From contig NZ_LN794158.1 of the NCBI RefSeq assembly GCF_000953015.1, positions 186,001 to 250,000 on the forward strand: a stretch of DNA of 64,000 nt, read 5' to 3'. This document shows, one piece after another, positions 18,087 to 28,958 of the stretch. The position numbers were made by a program, and so were the translations under genes. The notes beneath the pieces were generated by a model, which ran no database searches, was not told the DNA's origin, and saw nothing but the letters and a program-made list of their open reading frames with translations. The stretch comes from Candidatus Methylopumilus turicensis. GTDB lineage: Bacteria > Pseudomonadota > Gammaproteobacteria > Burkholderiales > Methylophilaceae. Within the stretch, counting starts at the first letter, position 1. Each line of letters opens with the position of its first letter.

Positions 18087-18422
18087 TAGCTAGATAGAAG
18101 TATTTTTGAGTTGATGATGCATCAATTCAATAAAGGGCTTTGGGCTTGACATCGTTTTAGAAGTTTTGACCGATGTCAAGGTTATCAAAGACCGTAGGCA
18201 CCATAACCAATTGAAGTTAATTGGTGGGTTTAATGGTAGTGGTCAGTGATGGGTGATGAAGGGTTAGATATTCAATCCTCTGTGACTGATTAATGAATAC
18301 CTACGCAGATGGCGTCCCCTGAAAACAGGACAGTATTGAAAAATACTCCTGACGAAAGGTCGCCGTGGGATGGCTTTTGTAGTGTTTTGCTACAAAGGTT
18401 TAATTAACGGAAGGAGAAGACC
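18087..18422 (+). promoter_or_regulatory. rplJL leader region (L10 leader)
   Basis: This 336-base gene-free stretch is where the L10-L7/L12 translational control leader lies in other proteobacteria. Visible structures are a perfect 10-bp repeat CTTGACATCG/CGATGTCAAG at 18145-18154 and 18171-18180, ACCAATT/AATTGGT at 18206-18225, and TTTGTAG/CTACAAA at 18376-18382 and 18390-18396 just before the ribosome site. None has a U-tract, so they look like regulatory folds, not terminators. No convincing promoter was found, which fits readthrough from rplKA. Assignment as an L10-binding leader is inferred from position. Confidence 0.65.
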
Positions 18423-18944
18423 TTGAGTCTTAATCTTGAACAGAAAAAGGCAGTAGTTGTTGAAGTCAGCGAGCAAGTCTCGACGGCCCAAGCAATCATC
18501 GTAGCTGAGTATCGTGGCTTACAAGTGGGTCATATGACCGAATTGCGCGCTCAAGCCAGAAAATCAGGCGTATACCTTCGTGTATTGAAAAATACATTGG
18601 TACGCCGTGCAGTTGAAGGCACGCCATTTTCTGGTTTAGCAAACGAAATGGTTGGCCCATTAGTGTTCGGTATATCTTCCGATCCAGTATCAGCCGCTAA
18701 AGTACTTAGCGACTTTGCTAAAGCTAACGACAAATTCATTATTAAAGCTGGTGCAATGCCTAACCAAGTGATGGACGCTAATGCCGTTCAAGCACTTGCT
18801 GCGTTGCCAAGCCGTGACGAATTGTTGGCTAAATTGCTCGGCACTATGCAAGCACCTGTTGCTAAATTTGTACGTACGCTTAATGAAGTACCTACAAAAT
18901 TTGTGCGTGGTCTTGCTGCAGTGCGCGATCAAAAAGCCGCGTAA
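18423..18944 (+). CDS. rplJ: 50S ribosomal protein L10
   Basis: L10 anchors the L7/L12 dimers and represses its own mRNA. The 173 residues begin with the conserved [32 protein letters not shown]. The start is TTG at 18423, behind a strong AAGGAGA site; no ATG is available near. The C-terminal helix [28 protein letters not shown] binds L7/L12. Confidence 0.96.
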   Translation: MSLNLEQKKAVVVEVSEQVSTAQAIIVAEYRGLQVGHMTELRAQARKSGVYLRVLKNTLVRRAVEGTPFSGLANEMVGPLVFGISSDPVSAAKVLSDFAKANDKFIIKAGAMPNQVMDANAVQALAALPSRDELLAKLLGTMQAPVAKFVRTLNEVPTKFVRGLAAVRDQKAA

Positions 18945-18991
18945 CTTTACCGCAAACTTAAACTACATTTTATTTATCAGGAGTATTTCAA

Positions 18992-19372
18992 ATGGCAATT
19001 TCTAAATCAGAAATTTTAGATGCAGTAGCAGCTTTATCAGTTCTTGAACTTTCAGAATTGATCAAAGACATGGAAGAAAAATTTGGCGTTTCAGCTGCAG
19101 CTGCAGCTGTTGCGGTTGCTGCAGCACCTGCTGCAGGTGGTGCTTCAGCTGCTGCTGAGAAATCGGAGTTCGATGTTATTTTGTTAGCTGCAGGCGATAA
19201 CAAAGTTAACGTAATTAAAGCAGTTCGTGAAATCACAGCGCTTGGCTTAAAAGAAGCTAAAGATCTAGTTGATGGCGCACCAAAAGCAGTTAAAGAAGGC
19301 GTTTCAAAAGCTGACGCTGATGAAACATTGAAGAAATTGATTGAAGCTGGCGCGACTGGCGAAATCAAGTAA
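18992..19372 (+). CDS. rplL: 50S ribosomal protein L7/L12
   Basis: Stalk protein that recruits translational GTPases. 126 residues: N-terminal dimerisation domain, an Ala-rich hinge (about 34-58), and the C-terminal domain [51 protein letters not shown] upstream. Followed by two hairpins before rpoB. Confidence 0.97.
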   Translation: MAISKSEILDAVAALSVLELSELIKDMEEKFGVSAAAAAVAVAAAPAAGGASAAAEKSEFDVILLAAGDNKVNVIKAVREITALGLKEAKDLVDGAPKAVKEGVSKADADETLKKLIEAGATGEIK

Positions 19373-19393
19373 TTCAGGTTGTAAGTTAGATTT

Positions 19394-19478
19394 AGGCTGA
19401 CGGGAAACCGTCAGCCTTAACCATTTTAAGATGGTAGAAGATAAGGCATTAAATTATGTGCCTTACCTTCTACCTTTT
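19394..19478 (+). promoter_or_regulatory. Double hairpin in the rplL-rpoB gap
   Basis: First, AGGCTGACGG/CCGTCAGCCT at 19394-19417 is a perfect 10-bp stem with a GAAA tetraloop. Second, GGTAGAAGATAAGGCA at 19433-19448 pairs with the arm at 19459-19474 (16 bp, one mismatch) and is followed by TTTT. The second has terminator form. In E. coli the same gap holds an attenuator and an RNase III site that set the ratio of ribosomal protein to polymerase; a similar role is inferred. Confidence 0.7.
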
Positions 19479-19496
19479 ACCCCCTTAGGAGACGCT

Positions 19497-22400
19497 ATGA
19501 GCTATTCCTTTACCGAAAAGAAACGCATTCGTAAGAGCTTTGCAAAACGTGAAAGTGTGCAGGAAATTCCATACTTACTCGCGATGCAATTGGAATCGTA
19601 TGCTGCGTTTTTACAAGCAAATGTTATTGCTGACAAACGTGAAGATGCTGGTTTACAAGCAACATTTAGTTCTATTTTCCCAATCGTTAGCCACTCAGGT
19701 AACGCACGTTTAGATTACGTGAGTTATCACTTGGGTGCTGAGCCTTTTGACGTGAAAGAATGTCAACAACGTGGCTTGACTTACGCAGCGCCATTGCGTG
19801 TCAAGGTGCGTTTGACCATCATGGATAAAGAGGCTTCAAAGCCAACTGTGAAGGAAGTGAAAGAGCAAGAAGTTTACATGGGCGAATTGCCTTTGATGAC
19901 TGAAAATGGCTCATTTGTGATTAACGGTACCGAGCGTGTGATTGTTTCTCAATTGCACCGTAGCCCAGGCGTATTCTTTGAGCATGATCGTGGTAAAACA
20001 CACAGCTCAGGTAAATTATTATTCTCAGCTCGAATCATCCCTTACCGTGGCTCTTGGTTGGATTTCGAGTTTGATCCAAAAGACTACTTGTACTTCCGTG
20101 TTGATCGTCGCCGTAAGATGCCGGTCACTATTTTGCTTAAAGCACTTGGCTACACACCAGAACAAATTCTTGAAACATTCTATGACGTGGATACATTCCA
20201 CTTGTCAGCAAAGGGTGTTCAATTTGAATTAGTGCCTGAACGTCTACGTGGTGAAGTTGCTAAGTTCGACATCACTGCTAAGGACGGTACAGTAATTGTT
20301 GCTAAAGACAAGCGCATTACTGTTAAGCATATCCGTGATATGGAAAAAGCAGGCATCAGCAAAATTGCTGTGCCAGTTGAATTCGTTTTAGGTCGTACCA
20401 TTGCAAACGCTATTGTAGATAAAGAAACAGGTGAAGTTGTTGCAAACGCAAATGACGAAATCACTGAAAGCTTATTAGAAAAACTACACGGCGCAAGTGT
20501 TGCCAAAATCAACACGCTTTATGCTAACGATTTAGACCACGGTGATTACATTTCACAAACATTACGTATTGATGAAATCCCTGACCAGTACAGCGCGCGT
20601 GTTGCGATTTACCGCATGATGCGTCCTGGTGAGCCACCAACGGAAGATGCAGTTCAAGCATTGTTTGAAGGCCTGTTCTTCAATCCAGATCGCTACGATT
20701 TGTCAGTTGTTGGTCGTATGAAGTTCAATCGTCGTGCATTCCCAGAGAAAATTGAAGATCGTATCGCTGCTTGGTTGCGTAAATTCTATGAAAAAGTTGG
20801 CCCGCAAGGTGCTGAAGGTGCTTCTACACTTTCAAATGAAGACATCTTGGCAGTGGTTGGCGTGTTACTAGAGTTGCGTAACGGCCGAGGCGAGATTGAC
20901 GATATTGATCATTTGGGTAACCGTCGTATCCGTTCAGTAGGTGAGTTAGCAGAAAACCAATTCCGCGCAGGTCTAGTGCGTGTTGAACGTGCTGTTAAAG
21001 AGCGTTTAAGCCAAGCAGAATCAGATAACTTGATGCCACACGATTTGATTAACGCTAAGCCTGTATCTAGTGCGATTCGTGAGTTCTTCGGCTCAAGCCA
21101 ATTAAGTCAGTTTATGGATCAAACCAATCCATTGTCTGAAATTACGCACAAACGTCGTGTTTCAGCGTTAGGCCCTGGTGGTCTGACACGTGAACGTGCT
21201 GGTTTTGAAGTGCGTGACGTTCATACAACGCACTACGGTCGTGTATGTCCGATTGAAACGCCAGAGGGTCCAAACATTGGTTTGATTAACTCATTGGCCC
21301 TTTATGCACGTACAAATAAATACGGCTTCTTAGAAACGCCTTATCGCCGTGTTGATGGTAATAAAGTTTCAGCAAACATCGACTTCCTCTCAGCGATTGA
21401 AGAGAGTCAATACATGATTGCGCAAGCTAACTCAGAGTTAGATGCTAAAGGTAACTTTAAAGAAGACCTTATCTCAGCCCGTTATCACAACGAATTTACA
21501 ATGACGCAACCTGACCGTGTTCAATACATGGACGTTGCGCCAGGCCAAATTGTTTCTGTTGCGGCTTCATTGATTCCATTCTTGGAACACGATGATGCGA
21601 ACCGTGCATTGATGGGTGCGAACATGCAACGTCAAGCTGTGCCATGTCTACGTGCTGAAAAAGCAGTGGTAGGTACAGGGATTGAACGTACCGTGGCGAT
21701 TGACTCTGGTACAACAGTACAAGCGCGTCGTGGCGGTATCGTTGATTACGTAGATTCAGGCCGTATCGTGATTCGTGTGCATGACGCTGAAGCGCTTGCA
21801 GGCGAAGTTGGTGTGGATATCTACAACCTAACGAAATACACGCGTTCTAACCAAAACACTAATATTAACCAACGTCCACTAGTGAACGTGGGTGACGTAT
21901 TAGCACGTGGCGATGTCATTGCTGACGGTGCATCAACAGACATGGGCGAATTAGCGCTTGGTCAAAACATGCTAGTCGCATTTATGCCATGGAATGGTTA
22001 TAACTACGAAGATTCAATTCTAATTTCAGAGCGTGTTGTATCTGACGATCGTTACACTTCAATTCATATTGAAGAATTGTCAGTCGTGGCACGTGATACG
22101 AAATTAGGCGCTGAAGAAATTACGCGTGATATCTCAAACTTGTCTGAGCGTATGCTTGGTCGTTTGGATGAATCAGGCATTATCTACATCGGTGCAGAGG
22201 TTGAGGCTGGCGACGTATTGGTTGGTAAAGTAACGCCTAAGGGTGAAACACAACTGACACCAGAAGAGAAATTACTACGTGCGATTTTCGGTGAAAAAGC
22301 TTCTGACGTTAAAGATACAAGCTTGCGCGTGCCATCAGGGATGTCAGGGACTGTGATTGACGTTCAAGTGTTCACTCGTGAAGGTATTGACCGTGATACC

Positions 22401-23669
22401 CGTGCTCAACAAATCATTGATGACCAATTAGGTCATTACAAACAAGATTTGGCTGACCAAATGCGTATTGTTGAAGATGACGCATTCGGTCGTATTCAAC
22501 GCTTAATCGAAGGAAAATCAGCCACTGGCGGCCCTAACAAGCTGAAAAAAGGCGAAACAGTGACTGCAGAATATCTGCAAGCCATTGGTCGTTATGATTG
22601 GTTTGATATTCGTTTGGCTGATGAAGAAGCAGCACGTCAACTTGAACAATTGAAAGACAGCTTATCTCAAGCACGTGTTGAGTTCGATAGCCGTTTTGAA
22701 GAGAAAAAACGTAAATTGACGCAAGGCGATGATTTGCAAGCTGGCGTTCAAAAAATGGTGAAAGTCTATATCGCTGTTAAACGTCGTATTCAACCTGGCG
22801 ATAAAATGGCGGGTCGTCACGGTAACAAGGGTGTTATCTCTAAGATTGCCCCTGTTGAAGACATGCCGCACATGGCCGATGGTACCCCTGTTGATATCGT
22901 GTTGAACCCACTAGGCGTTCCATCACGTATGAACATCGGTCAGATTCTAGAAACTCACTTAGGCTGGGCTGCTAAGGGTCTTGGTATGCGCATTGGCGAA
23001 ATGCTTGCTACACAAGCAAAAGTCTCTGAAGTGCGTAAGTTCTTAGATCAAATCTATAACGACAGCAACGGTAAGGGCGAAGACATTAAGTCATTGTCTG
23101 ATAAAGAGGTGCTGGACTTAGCGAAAAATCTAGAACATGGCGTACCTTTTGCAACGCCAGTATTTGACGGTGCAACCGAGTTAGATATTAAAGCGATGCT
23201 TGATTTGGCGTTCCCAGATGATGATCCACGTACAAAACAATTAAAGTTCTCTGCTGGTAAAACACAGGTTCAATTAATTGATGGCCGAACAGGTGATCCA
23301 TTTGAGCGTCCAGTGACTGTGGGTTATATGCACGTATTGAAATTGCATCACTTGGTTGATGACAAGATGCATGCGCGTTCTACAGGTCCTTACAGTTTGG
23401 TTACGCAACAACCATTGGGCGGTAAAGCTCAATTCGGTGGTCAGCGCTTTGGTGAGATGGAAGTTTGGGCATTGGAGGCTTATGGTGCTTCATACACCTT
23501 ACAAGAAATGCTCACAGTGAAATCTGATGACGTTTCTGGCCGTACCAAGGTTTATGAAAATATCGTGAAGGGCGAACATAAGATTGATGCTGGCATGCCA
23601 GAGTCATTCAACGTGTTGGTGAAAGAAATTCGCTCACTCGCTATTGATATCGACCTTGATCGCAACTAA
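19497..23669 (+). CDS. rpoB: DNA-directed RNA polymerase subunit beta
   Basis: Beta forms one side of the active cleft. The start at 19497 ([18 protein letters not shown]), behind TTAGGAGA, gives 1390 residues. The rifampicin region is [11 protein letters not shown] at 532-542, with the equivalents of E. coli D516, H526 and S531 unchanged (D541, H551, S556), so a sensitive genotype is predicted. The C-terminal clamp-interacting [24 protein letters not shown] is present. An upstream in-frame stretch is the hairpin region, not coding. Confidence 0.98.
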   Translation: MSYSFTEKKRIRKSFAKRESVQEIPYLLAMQLESYAAFLQANVIADKREDAGLQATFSSIFPIVSHSGNARLDYVSYHLGAEPFDVKECQQRGLTYAAPLRVKVRLTIMDKEASKPTVKEVKEQEVYMGELPLMTENGSFVINGTERVIVSQLHRSPGVFFEHDRGKTHSSGKLLFSARIIPYRGSWLDFEFDPKDYLYFRVDRRRKMPVTILLKALGYTPEQILETFYDVDTFHLSAKGVQFELVPERLRGEVAKFDITAKDGTVIVAKDKRITVKHIRDMEKAGISKIAVPVEFVLGRTIANAIVDKETGEVVANANDEITESLLEKLHGASVAKINTLYANDLDHGDYISQTLRIDEIPDQYSARVAIYRMMRPGEPPTEDAVQALFEGLFFNPDRYDLSVVGRMKFNRRAFPEKIEDRIAAWLRKFYEKVGPQGAEGASTLSNEDILAVVGVLLELRNGRGEIDDIDHLGNRRIRSVGELAENQFRAGLVRVERAVKERLSQAESDNLMPHDLINAKPVSSAIREFFGSSQLSQFMDQTNPLSEITHKRRVSALGPGGLTRERAGFEVRDVHTTHYGRVCPIETPEGPNIGLINSLALYARTNKYGFLETPYRRVDGNKVSANIDFLSAIEESQYMIAQANSELDAKGNFKEDLISARYHNEFTMTQPDRVQYMDVAPGQIVSVAASLIPFLEHDDANRALMGANMQRQAVPCLRAEKAVVGTGIERTVAIDSGTTVQARRGGIVDYVDSGRIVIRVHDAEALAGEVGVDIYNLTKYTRSNQNTNINQRPLVNVGDVLARGDVIADGASTDMGELALGQNMLVAFMPWNGYNYEDSILISERVVSDDRYTSIHIEELSVVARDTKLGAEEITRDISNLSERMLGRLDESGIIYIGAEVEAGDVLVGKVTPKGETQLTPEEKLLRAIFGEKASDVKDTSLRVPSGMSGTVIDVQVFTREGIDRDTRAQQIIDDQLGHYKQDLADQMRIVEDDAFGRIQRLIEGKSATGGPNKLKKGETVTAEYLQAIGRYDWFDIRLADEEAARQLEQLKDSLSQARVEFDSRFEEKKRKLTQGDDLQAGVQKMVKVYIAVKRRIQPGDKMAGRHGNKGVISKIAPVEDMPHMADGTPVDIVLNPLGVPSRMNIGQILETHLGWAAKGLGMRIGEMLATQAKVSEVRKFLDQIYNDSNGKGEDIKSLSDKEVLDLAKNLEHGVPFATPVFDGATELDIKAMLDLAFPDDDPRTKQLKFSAGKTQVQLIDGRTGDPFERPVTVGYMHVLKLHHLVDDKMHARSTGPYSLVTQQPLGGKAQFGGQRFGEMEVWALEAYGASYTLQEMLTVKSDDVSGRTKVYENIVKGEHKIDAGMPESFNVLVKEIRSLAIDIDLDRN

Positions 23670-23708
23670 CAGTATAAGCATTCGCTCAAGCGAAACTAAG
23701 GAGATTAA

Positions 23709-26700
23709 ATGAAAGCTCTATTAGACTTATTTAAGCAGGTCACTCAAGAAGAAGAATTTGACGCGATTAAGATCGCGCTTGCTTCTCCTGAGAAAATTCG
23801 CTCATGGTCCTATGGTGAAGTTAAAAAGCCAGAAACCATTAACTACCGTACATTCAAGCCTGAACGTGATGGCTTGTTCTGCGCAAAAATCTTTGGCCCT
23901 ATCAAAGATTACGAGTGCTTGTGCGGTAAATACAAACGCTTAAAACATCGCGGTGTTATTTGTGAGAAATGTGGTGTTGAAGTCACATTGTCAAAAGTAC
24001 GTCGTGAGCGCATGGCGCACATTGAGTTAGCTAGTCCAGTTGCACACATCTGGTTCTTGAAGAGTTTGCCAAGCCGTTTAGGTATGGTGCTTGATATCGC
24101 ATTGCGCGACATCGAACGTGTGCTTTATTTTGAAGCATACATTGTTATTGAGCCGGGTATGACACCACTTACACGTGGTCAATTGCTCACGGAAGATGAC
24201 TACCTCGCTAAAGTAGAAGAGTACGGTGATGAATTCAATGCAGTGATGGGTGCTGAAGCGGTGCGTGAATTACTTCGCACTATGGATGTACACAATGAAA
24301 TCGAAACATTGCGTCAAGATTTGGGCGCAACTGGTTCTGAAGCAAAAATCAAGAAAATTGCAAAACGCTTGAAAGTACTCGAAGCATTCCAAAAATCTGG
24401 CATTAAGCCAGAGTGGATGATTCTTGAAGTATTGCCAGTATTGCCACCAGAGTTACGTCCATTAGTACCATTGGATGGTGGTCGTTTCGCAACTTCTGAC
24501 TTGAACGATTTATATCGTCGCGTGATTAATCGTAACAATCGTCTAAAACGCTTGTTAGAGTTAAAAGCACCAGAAATTATTGTACGTAACGAAAAACGTA
24601 TGTTACAAGAAGCGGTGGATTCACTATTAGACAATGGTCGTCGCGGTAAAGTGATGACTGGTGCTAACAAGCGTCCATTGAAATCACTTGCTGACATGAT
24701 CAAGGGTAAAGGCGGTCGTTTCCGTCAAAACTTGCTTGGTAAACGTGTGGATTACTCTGGTCGTTCAGTGATTGTGGTTGGTCCACAATTGAAACTGCAC
24801 CAATGCGGTCTACCTAAGAAAATGGCGCTTGAGTTATTCAAGCCATTCATTTTCCATAAGCTAGAAGTGTTGGGCTTAGCGACAACCATTAAAGCTGCGA
24901 AGAAAAAAGTTGAAGAGGAAGGTCCAGAAGTATGGGATATCCTAGAGGACGTCATTCGCGAGCATCCAGTACTACTAAACCGTGCGCCTACATTGCACCG
25001 CTTGGGTATTCAAGCATTTGAACCAGTATTGATTGAAGGTAAGGCAATTCAATTGCACCCATTGGTTTGTGCTGCGTTTAACGCCGACTTTGACGGTGAC
25101 CAAATGGCGGTCCACGTTCCATTGAGCTTGGAAGCGCAAATGGAAGCACGCACATTGATGCTTGCTTCAAACAACGTGCTTTCTCCAGCAAACGGTGAAC
25201 CAATTATTGTGCCATCACAAGATATCGTGTTGGGTCTTTACTACATGACGCGCGAAAAAGTTGCGGCACGTGGTGAAGGCATGCGCTTCGCTAACGTGGC
25301 TGAAGTTCAACGTGTTTATGACAGCGGTCAAATCGACTTGCACGCAAAAATCACGGTACGTATTAAAGAATACGATGTTGATTTAGATGGTACAAAACAC
25401 GAGAAAATCAATCGTTACGAAACAACAGTGGGTCGTGCATTGTTATCAGAAATCATGCCAGCTGGCTTGCCATTTAGCTTGATTGATAAAGCGTTGAAGA
25501 AAAAAGAAATCTCACGTTTGATTAACTCTGGTTTCCGTAAAGTTGGTATTCGTGAAACAGTTATTTTGGCTGATAAGCTCATGGGCATGGGTTACACCTA
25601 TGCGACACGTGCAGGTATTTCTATCAGCATTAACGACATGTTGGTTCCACCAGAAAAAGGTCAATTGATTGCTTCAGCAGAAGCTGAAGTGAAAGAAATT
25701 GAAGATCAATACGTTTCTGGTTTGGTGACACAAGGTGAGCGTTATAACAAGGTTGTGGATATCTGGGGTCGTGCTGGCGATAAAGTCGCTGACGCTATGA
25801 TGAAGCAATTGAAAGAAGAAAATGTACTTGATGCTGACGGTAATGTAGCGAAAGACAAAGATGGTAAAGCTTTACGTCAAGAGTCTTTCAACGCGATTTA
25901 TATGATGGCTGACTCTGGCGCCCGCGGTTCAGCAGCTCAGGTTAGACAGCTTGCTGGTATGCGTGGTTTGATGGCTAAACCAGATGGCTCAATTATTGAA
26001 ACGCCAATTATTGCGAACTTCCGTGATGGTTTGAACGTGTTGCAATACTTTATTTCAACCCATGGTGCTCGTAAGGGTCTTGCCGATACTGCGTTGAAAA
26101 CAGCGAACTCAGGTTACTTGACGCGTCGTTTGGTTGATGTGACACAAGACTTGGTGGTGACTGAACATGATTGTGGTACTAGCGATGGTTTGGTAACAAA
26201 AGCTTTGGTTAAAGGTGGTGAAGTGGTTGAGCCGTTGCATGACCGTATCTTGGGTCGTACAACCGCGCTTGATATTATTAACCCTGAAAATCAAGAAGTG
26301 GTTTATCCAGCTGGTACATTGCTAACAGAAGATGAAGTTGAACATATTGATGCTTTAGGCGTTGATGAAGTGAAAGTGCGTACAGCGCTCACATGTGAAA
26401 CTCGCTACGGTATTTGTGCGAAATGTTACGGCCGTGACTTAGGTCGCGGTAAATTGATTAACATGGGTGAAGCTGTTGGTGTGATTGCTGCGCAATCTAT
26501 CGGCGAGCCAGGTACTCAATTGACCATGCGTACATTCCACATCGGTGGTGCGGTATCCCGTGCTGCCTCTGTGAGCCAAGTTGAAAGTAAATCAAACGGC
26601 ATTATCCGTTTCAGCTCAACTATGCGTTATGTAACGAATGCACGTAATGAGCAAGTCGTCATTTCACGTAATGGTGAAGCGATTATTCAAGATGATAACG

Positions 26701-27956
26701 GTCGTGAACGTGAGCGTCATAAAGTGCCTTACGGTGCAACGCTTGTAATTACTGATGGCAAGCCAATTAAAGCTGGCCAAGCGATTGCAACATGGGATCC
26801 GCATACTCGTCCAATCATCACAGAGTACGCAGGTCGCGTGAAGTTTGAAAACGTTGAAGAAGGTATCACTGTTGCTAAGCAAATCGATGAAGTGACAGGT
26901 TTGTCTTCATTGGTGGTGATTGATCCAAAACAACGTGCTGGCCAAACGAAAGGCTTACGTCCTCAAGTTAAATTGTTGGATGCCAATGGCAATGAAGTGA
27001 AGATTGCTGGCGGTGATGTTTCAGTGAACATTACATTCCAATTAGGCTGCATTATTACTGTGAAAGATGGCCAAGAAGTTGGCGTGGGTGAAGTATTAGC
27101 ACGTATCCCACAAGAATCATCTAAGACTCGTGATATTACAGGGGGCTTGCCGCGTGTAGCTGAGTTGTTCGAAGCACGTTCACCAAAAGATGCAGGTTTG
27201 CTTGCAGAGGTGACGGGTACTGTTTCATTCGGTAAAGATACAAAGGGTAAACAACGTCTAGTCTTTACTGACTTGGACGGTGTGACGCATGAATACTTGA
27301 TCCCTAAAGATAAGCACGTGACTGCACATGATGGTCAAGTGGTGACTAAGGGTGAAAGCATTGTTGACGGTCCAGCAGATCCTCAAGATATCTTGAGACT
27401 GCAAGGTCGTGAAGCGCTAGCGCGTTACATCATTGACGAAGTGCAAGACGTTTATCGTTTGCAAGGCGTTAAGATTAATGACAAGCACATCGAAGTCATC
27501 GTGCGTCAAATGTTACGTCGTGTTCGCATCTCAGATGCTGGCGACACAACATTCATCATGGGTGAGCAAGTTGAGCGCGCAGATGTATTGTCTGAAAACG
27601 AAAGAGTTGTAGCGTTAGATAAACGCCCAGCAGTATACGAATACGTATTGCTAGGTATTACAAAGGCTTCACTATCTACAGACTCATTTATTTCAGCGGC
27701 GTCATTCCAAGAAACAACGCGTGTTCTAACCGAAGCTGCAATCTTGGGCAAACGTGATGAATTGCGTGGTTTGAAAGAAAACGTCATTGTGGGTCGTTTG
27801 ATTCCTGCTGGTACTGGTCTTGCCTATCACGAAACGCGTAAGCGTCAAGCGAGCGGTGTGGATGCAGCACCTGCGGTAATAGAAGAGGCGGAAATTACAG
27901 AAGCAACAGTGTCGGAAGTGCCTGAATCAGAAACAGGAAGTACCGAGATTGCTTGA
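23709..27956 (+). CDS. rpoC: DNA-directed RNA polymerase subunit beta-prime
   Basis: 1415 residues. The catalytic [12 protein letters not shown] has Asp460, Asp462 and Asp464 at exactly the E. coli positions. The N-terminal zinc site is Cys70, Cys72, Cys85, Cys88; the second zinc site is near [13 protein letters not shown] (about 896-908). The trigger loop and bridge helix regions look normal. The last codons overlap the predicted rpsL promoter. The C-terminal tail [22 protein letters not shown] is acidic and variable. Confidence 0.98.
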   Translation: MKALLDLFKQVTQEEEFDAIKIALASPEKIRSWSYGEVKKPETINYRTFKPERDGLFCAKIFGPIKDYECLCGKYKRLKHRGVICEKCGVEVTLSKVRRERMAHIELASPVAHIWFLKSLPSRLGMVLDIALRDIERVLYFEAYIVIEPGMTPLTRGQLLTEDDYLAKVEEYGDEFNAVMGAEAVRELLRTMDVHNEIETLRQDLGATGSEAKIKKIAKRLKVLEAFQKSGIKPEWMILEVLPVLPPELRPLVPLDGGRFATSDLNDLYRRVINRNNRLKRLLELKAPEIIVRNEKRMLQEAVDSLLDNGRRGKVMTGANKRPLKSLADMIKGKGGRFRQNLLGKRVDYSGRSVIVVGPQLKLHQCGLPKKMALELFKPFIFHKLEVLGLATTIKAAKKKVEEEGPEVWDILEDVIREHPVLLNRAPTLHRLGIQAFEPVLIEGKAIQLHPLVCAAFNADFDGDQMAVHVPLSLEAQMEARTLMLASNNVLSPANGEPIIVPSQDIVLGLYYMTREKVAARGEGMRFANVAEVQRVYDSGQIDLHAKITVRIKEYDVDLDGTKHEKINRYETTVGRALLSEIMPAGLPFSLIDKALKKKEISRLINSGFRKVGIRETVILADKLMGMGYTYATRAGISISINDMLVPPEKGQLIASAEAEVKEIEDQYVSGLVTQGERYNKVVDIWGRAGDKVADAMMKQLKEENVLDADGNVAKDKDGKALRQESFNAIYMMADSGARGSAAQVRQLAGMRGLMAKPDGSIIETPIIANFRDGLNVLQYFISTHGARKGLADTALKTANSGYLTRRLVDVTQDLVVTEHDCGTSDGLVTKALVKGGEVVEPLHDRILGRTTALDIINPENQEVVYPAGTLLTEDEVEHIDALGVDEVKVRTALTCETRYGICAKCYGRDLGRGKLINMGEAVGVIAAQSIGEPGTQLTMRTFHIGGAVSRAASVSQVESKSNGIIRFSSTMRYVTNARNEQVVISRNGEAIIQDDNGRERERHKVPYGATLVITDGKPIKAGQAIATWDPHTRPIITEYAGRVKFENVEEGITVAKQIDEVTGLSSLVVIDPKQRAGQTKGLRPQVKLLDANGNEVKIAGGDVSVNITFQLGCIITVKDGQEVGVGEVLARIPQESSKTRDITGGLPRVAELFEARSPKDAGLLAEVTGTVSFGKDTKGKQRLVFTDLDGVTHEYLIPKDKHVTAHDGQVVTKGESIVDGPADPQDILRLQGREALARYIIDEVQDVYRLQGVKINDKHIEVIVRQMLRRVRISDAGDTTFIMGEQVERADVLSENERVVALDKRPAVYEYVLLGITKASLSTDSFISAASFQETTRVLTEAAILGKRDELRGLKENVIVGRLIPAGTGLAYHETRKRQASGVDAAPAVIEEAEITEATVSEVPESETGSTEIA

Positions 27957-27981
27957 CAATGTATTGAACGCTAAATAGAAT
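27953..27981 (+). promoter_or_regulatory. Probable str operon promoter
   Basis: A perfect TTGACA at 27953-27958, which overlaps the rpoC stop codon, and TAGAAT at 27976-27981, with a 17-base spacer. Expected start near 27988, immediately upstream of the rpoC-rpsL hairpin. Only 59 bases remain to the rpsL ATG. Confidence 0.75.
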
Positions 27982-27992
27982 GCTAGGTTTTT

Positions 27993-28025
27993 CGGGATGG
28001 CGAATTTCGCCGTCCCGTAATTTTT
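27993..28025 (+). terminator. Hairpin terminator between rpoC and rpsL
   Basis: CGGGATGGCG at 27993-28002 pairs with CGCCGTCCCG at 28008-28017 (10 bp, one G-U) with loop AATTT, followed by TAATTTTT. It can end rpoBC transcripts. For transcripts from the upstream TTGACA/TAGAAT promoter, the hairpin would sit at the 5' end. Confidence 0.75.
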
Positions 28026-28040
28026 ACAGGATTAAAGGTT

Positions 28041-28418
28041 ATGCCAACCATCAATCAATTAGTGCGCAAACCGCGCCAAAAAGTGGTCACCAAGAGCAAA
28101 GTGCCAGCCTTAGAAAGCTGTCCACAAAAGCGTGGTGTCTGTACACGTGTTTACACAACAACGCCTAAAAAGCCAAACTCAGCTTTGCGTAAAGTCGCAA
28201 AAGTACGTTTGACTAACGGCTACGAAGTTATTAGTTATATCGGCGGTGAAGGCCATAACTTGCAAGAGCATAGCGTGGTTCTACTGCGCGGTGGTCGTGT
28301 AAAGGACTTGCCTGGTGTGCGTTACCATATGGTGCGCGGTAGCTTGGATACTGCTGGTGTTAAAGACCGTAAACAATCACGTTCTAAATACGGTGCTAAG
28401 CGCCCTAAAGCGGCTTAA
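28041..28418 (+). CDS. rpsL: 30S ribosomal protein S12
   Basis: S12 guards decoding accuracy. 125 residues, with the N-terminal [13 protein letters not shown], the [19 protein letters not shown] loop (Lys at the streptomycin position unchanged) and [17 protein letters not shown] with the Asp that is usually beta-methylthiolated. Predicted streptomycin-sensitive form. Confidence 0.98.
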   Translation: MPTINQLVRKPRQKVVTKSKVPALESCPQKRGVCTRVYTTTPKKPNSALRKVAKVRLTNGYEVISYIGGEGHNLQEHSVVLLRGGRVKDLPGVRYHMVRGSLDTAGVKDRKQSRSKYGAKRPKAA

Positions 28419-28456
28419 TTATTGGCCTAGCCGCTTAAACTAAGGAATAGAGAAAA

Positions 28457-28927
28457 ATGCCTAGACGTAGAGAAGTCCCCAAACGAAACATCTTGCCTGA
28501 TCCAAAATTTGGTAGCCAAGAAGTTTCTAAATTCGTAAACGTATTGATGACTGGTGGTAAAAAATCAGTTGCTGAGCGTATTTTGTACGGTGCATTTGAC
28601 CAAGTTACTCAAAAAAGTGGCAAGGATGCATTGGAAGTGTTTACGCTAGCAATTAACAATTTGCGCCCGATTGTTGAAGTTAAGAGCCGCCGTGTTGGTG
28701 GTGCTAACTATCAAGTGCCAGTTGAAGTTCGTCCAAATCGCCGTAGTGCTTTGGCAATGCGTTGGTTGCGTGATGCTGCGCGTAAGCGTGGTGAAAAATC
28801 AATGGGCTTGCGCTTGGCGGCTGAATTGGTTGAGGCTTCTGAAGGTCGCGGTTCTGCAATGAAGAAACGTGAAGAAGTTCACCGTATGGCAGAAGCTAAC
28901 AAAGCATTCTCGCATTTCCGCTTCTAA
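28457..28927 (+). CDS. rpsG: 30S ribosomal protein S7
   Basis: S7 nucleates the 30S head and is the str operon autoregulator. 156 residues beginning [20 protein letters not shown], with the [15 protein letters not shown] helix and C-terminal [17 protein letters not shown] typical of the short, non-extended form. RBS AAGGAAT region upstream. Confidence 0.98.
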   Translation: MPRRREVPKRNILPDPKFGSQEVSKFVNVLMTGGKKSVAERILYGAFDQVTQKSGKDALEVFTLAINNLRPIVEVKSRRVGGANYQVPVEVRPNRRSALAMRWLRDAARKRGEKSMGLRLAAELVEASEGRGSAMKKREEVHRMAEANKAFSHFRF

Positions 28928-28958
28928 TCAACAGATATAAAGAAAAAAGGTAATCGCT

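Noticed and set aside
18148-18176. TTGACA near 18147 as a promoter for rplJ
   Set aside because: No acceptable -10 at 16-18 bases (ACCGAT, ATGTCA) and the TTGACA is part of the perfect repeat.
18145-18180. 10-bp inverted repeat as a terminator after rplA
   Set aside because: No U-tract follows (GTTATCAAAG), and loop is 16 bases. More likely part of a leader fold.
18988-19368. Long reading frame on the minus strand opposite rplL (126 residues)
   Set aside because: It is the mirror of the Ala-rich L7/L12 codon pattern; no ribosome site and L7/L12 on the plus strand is certain.
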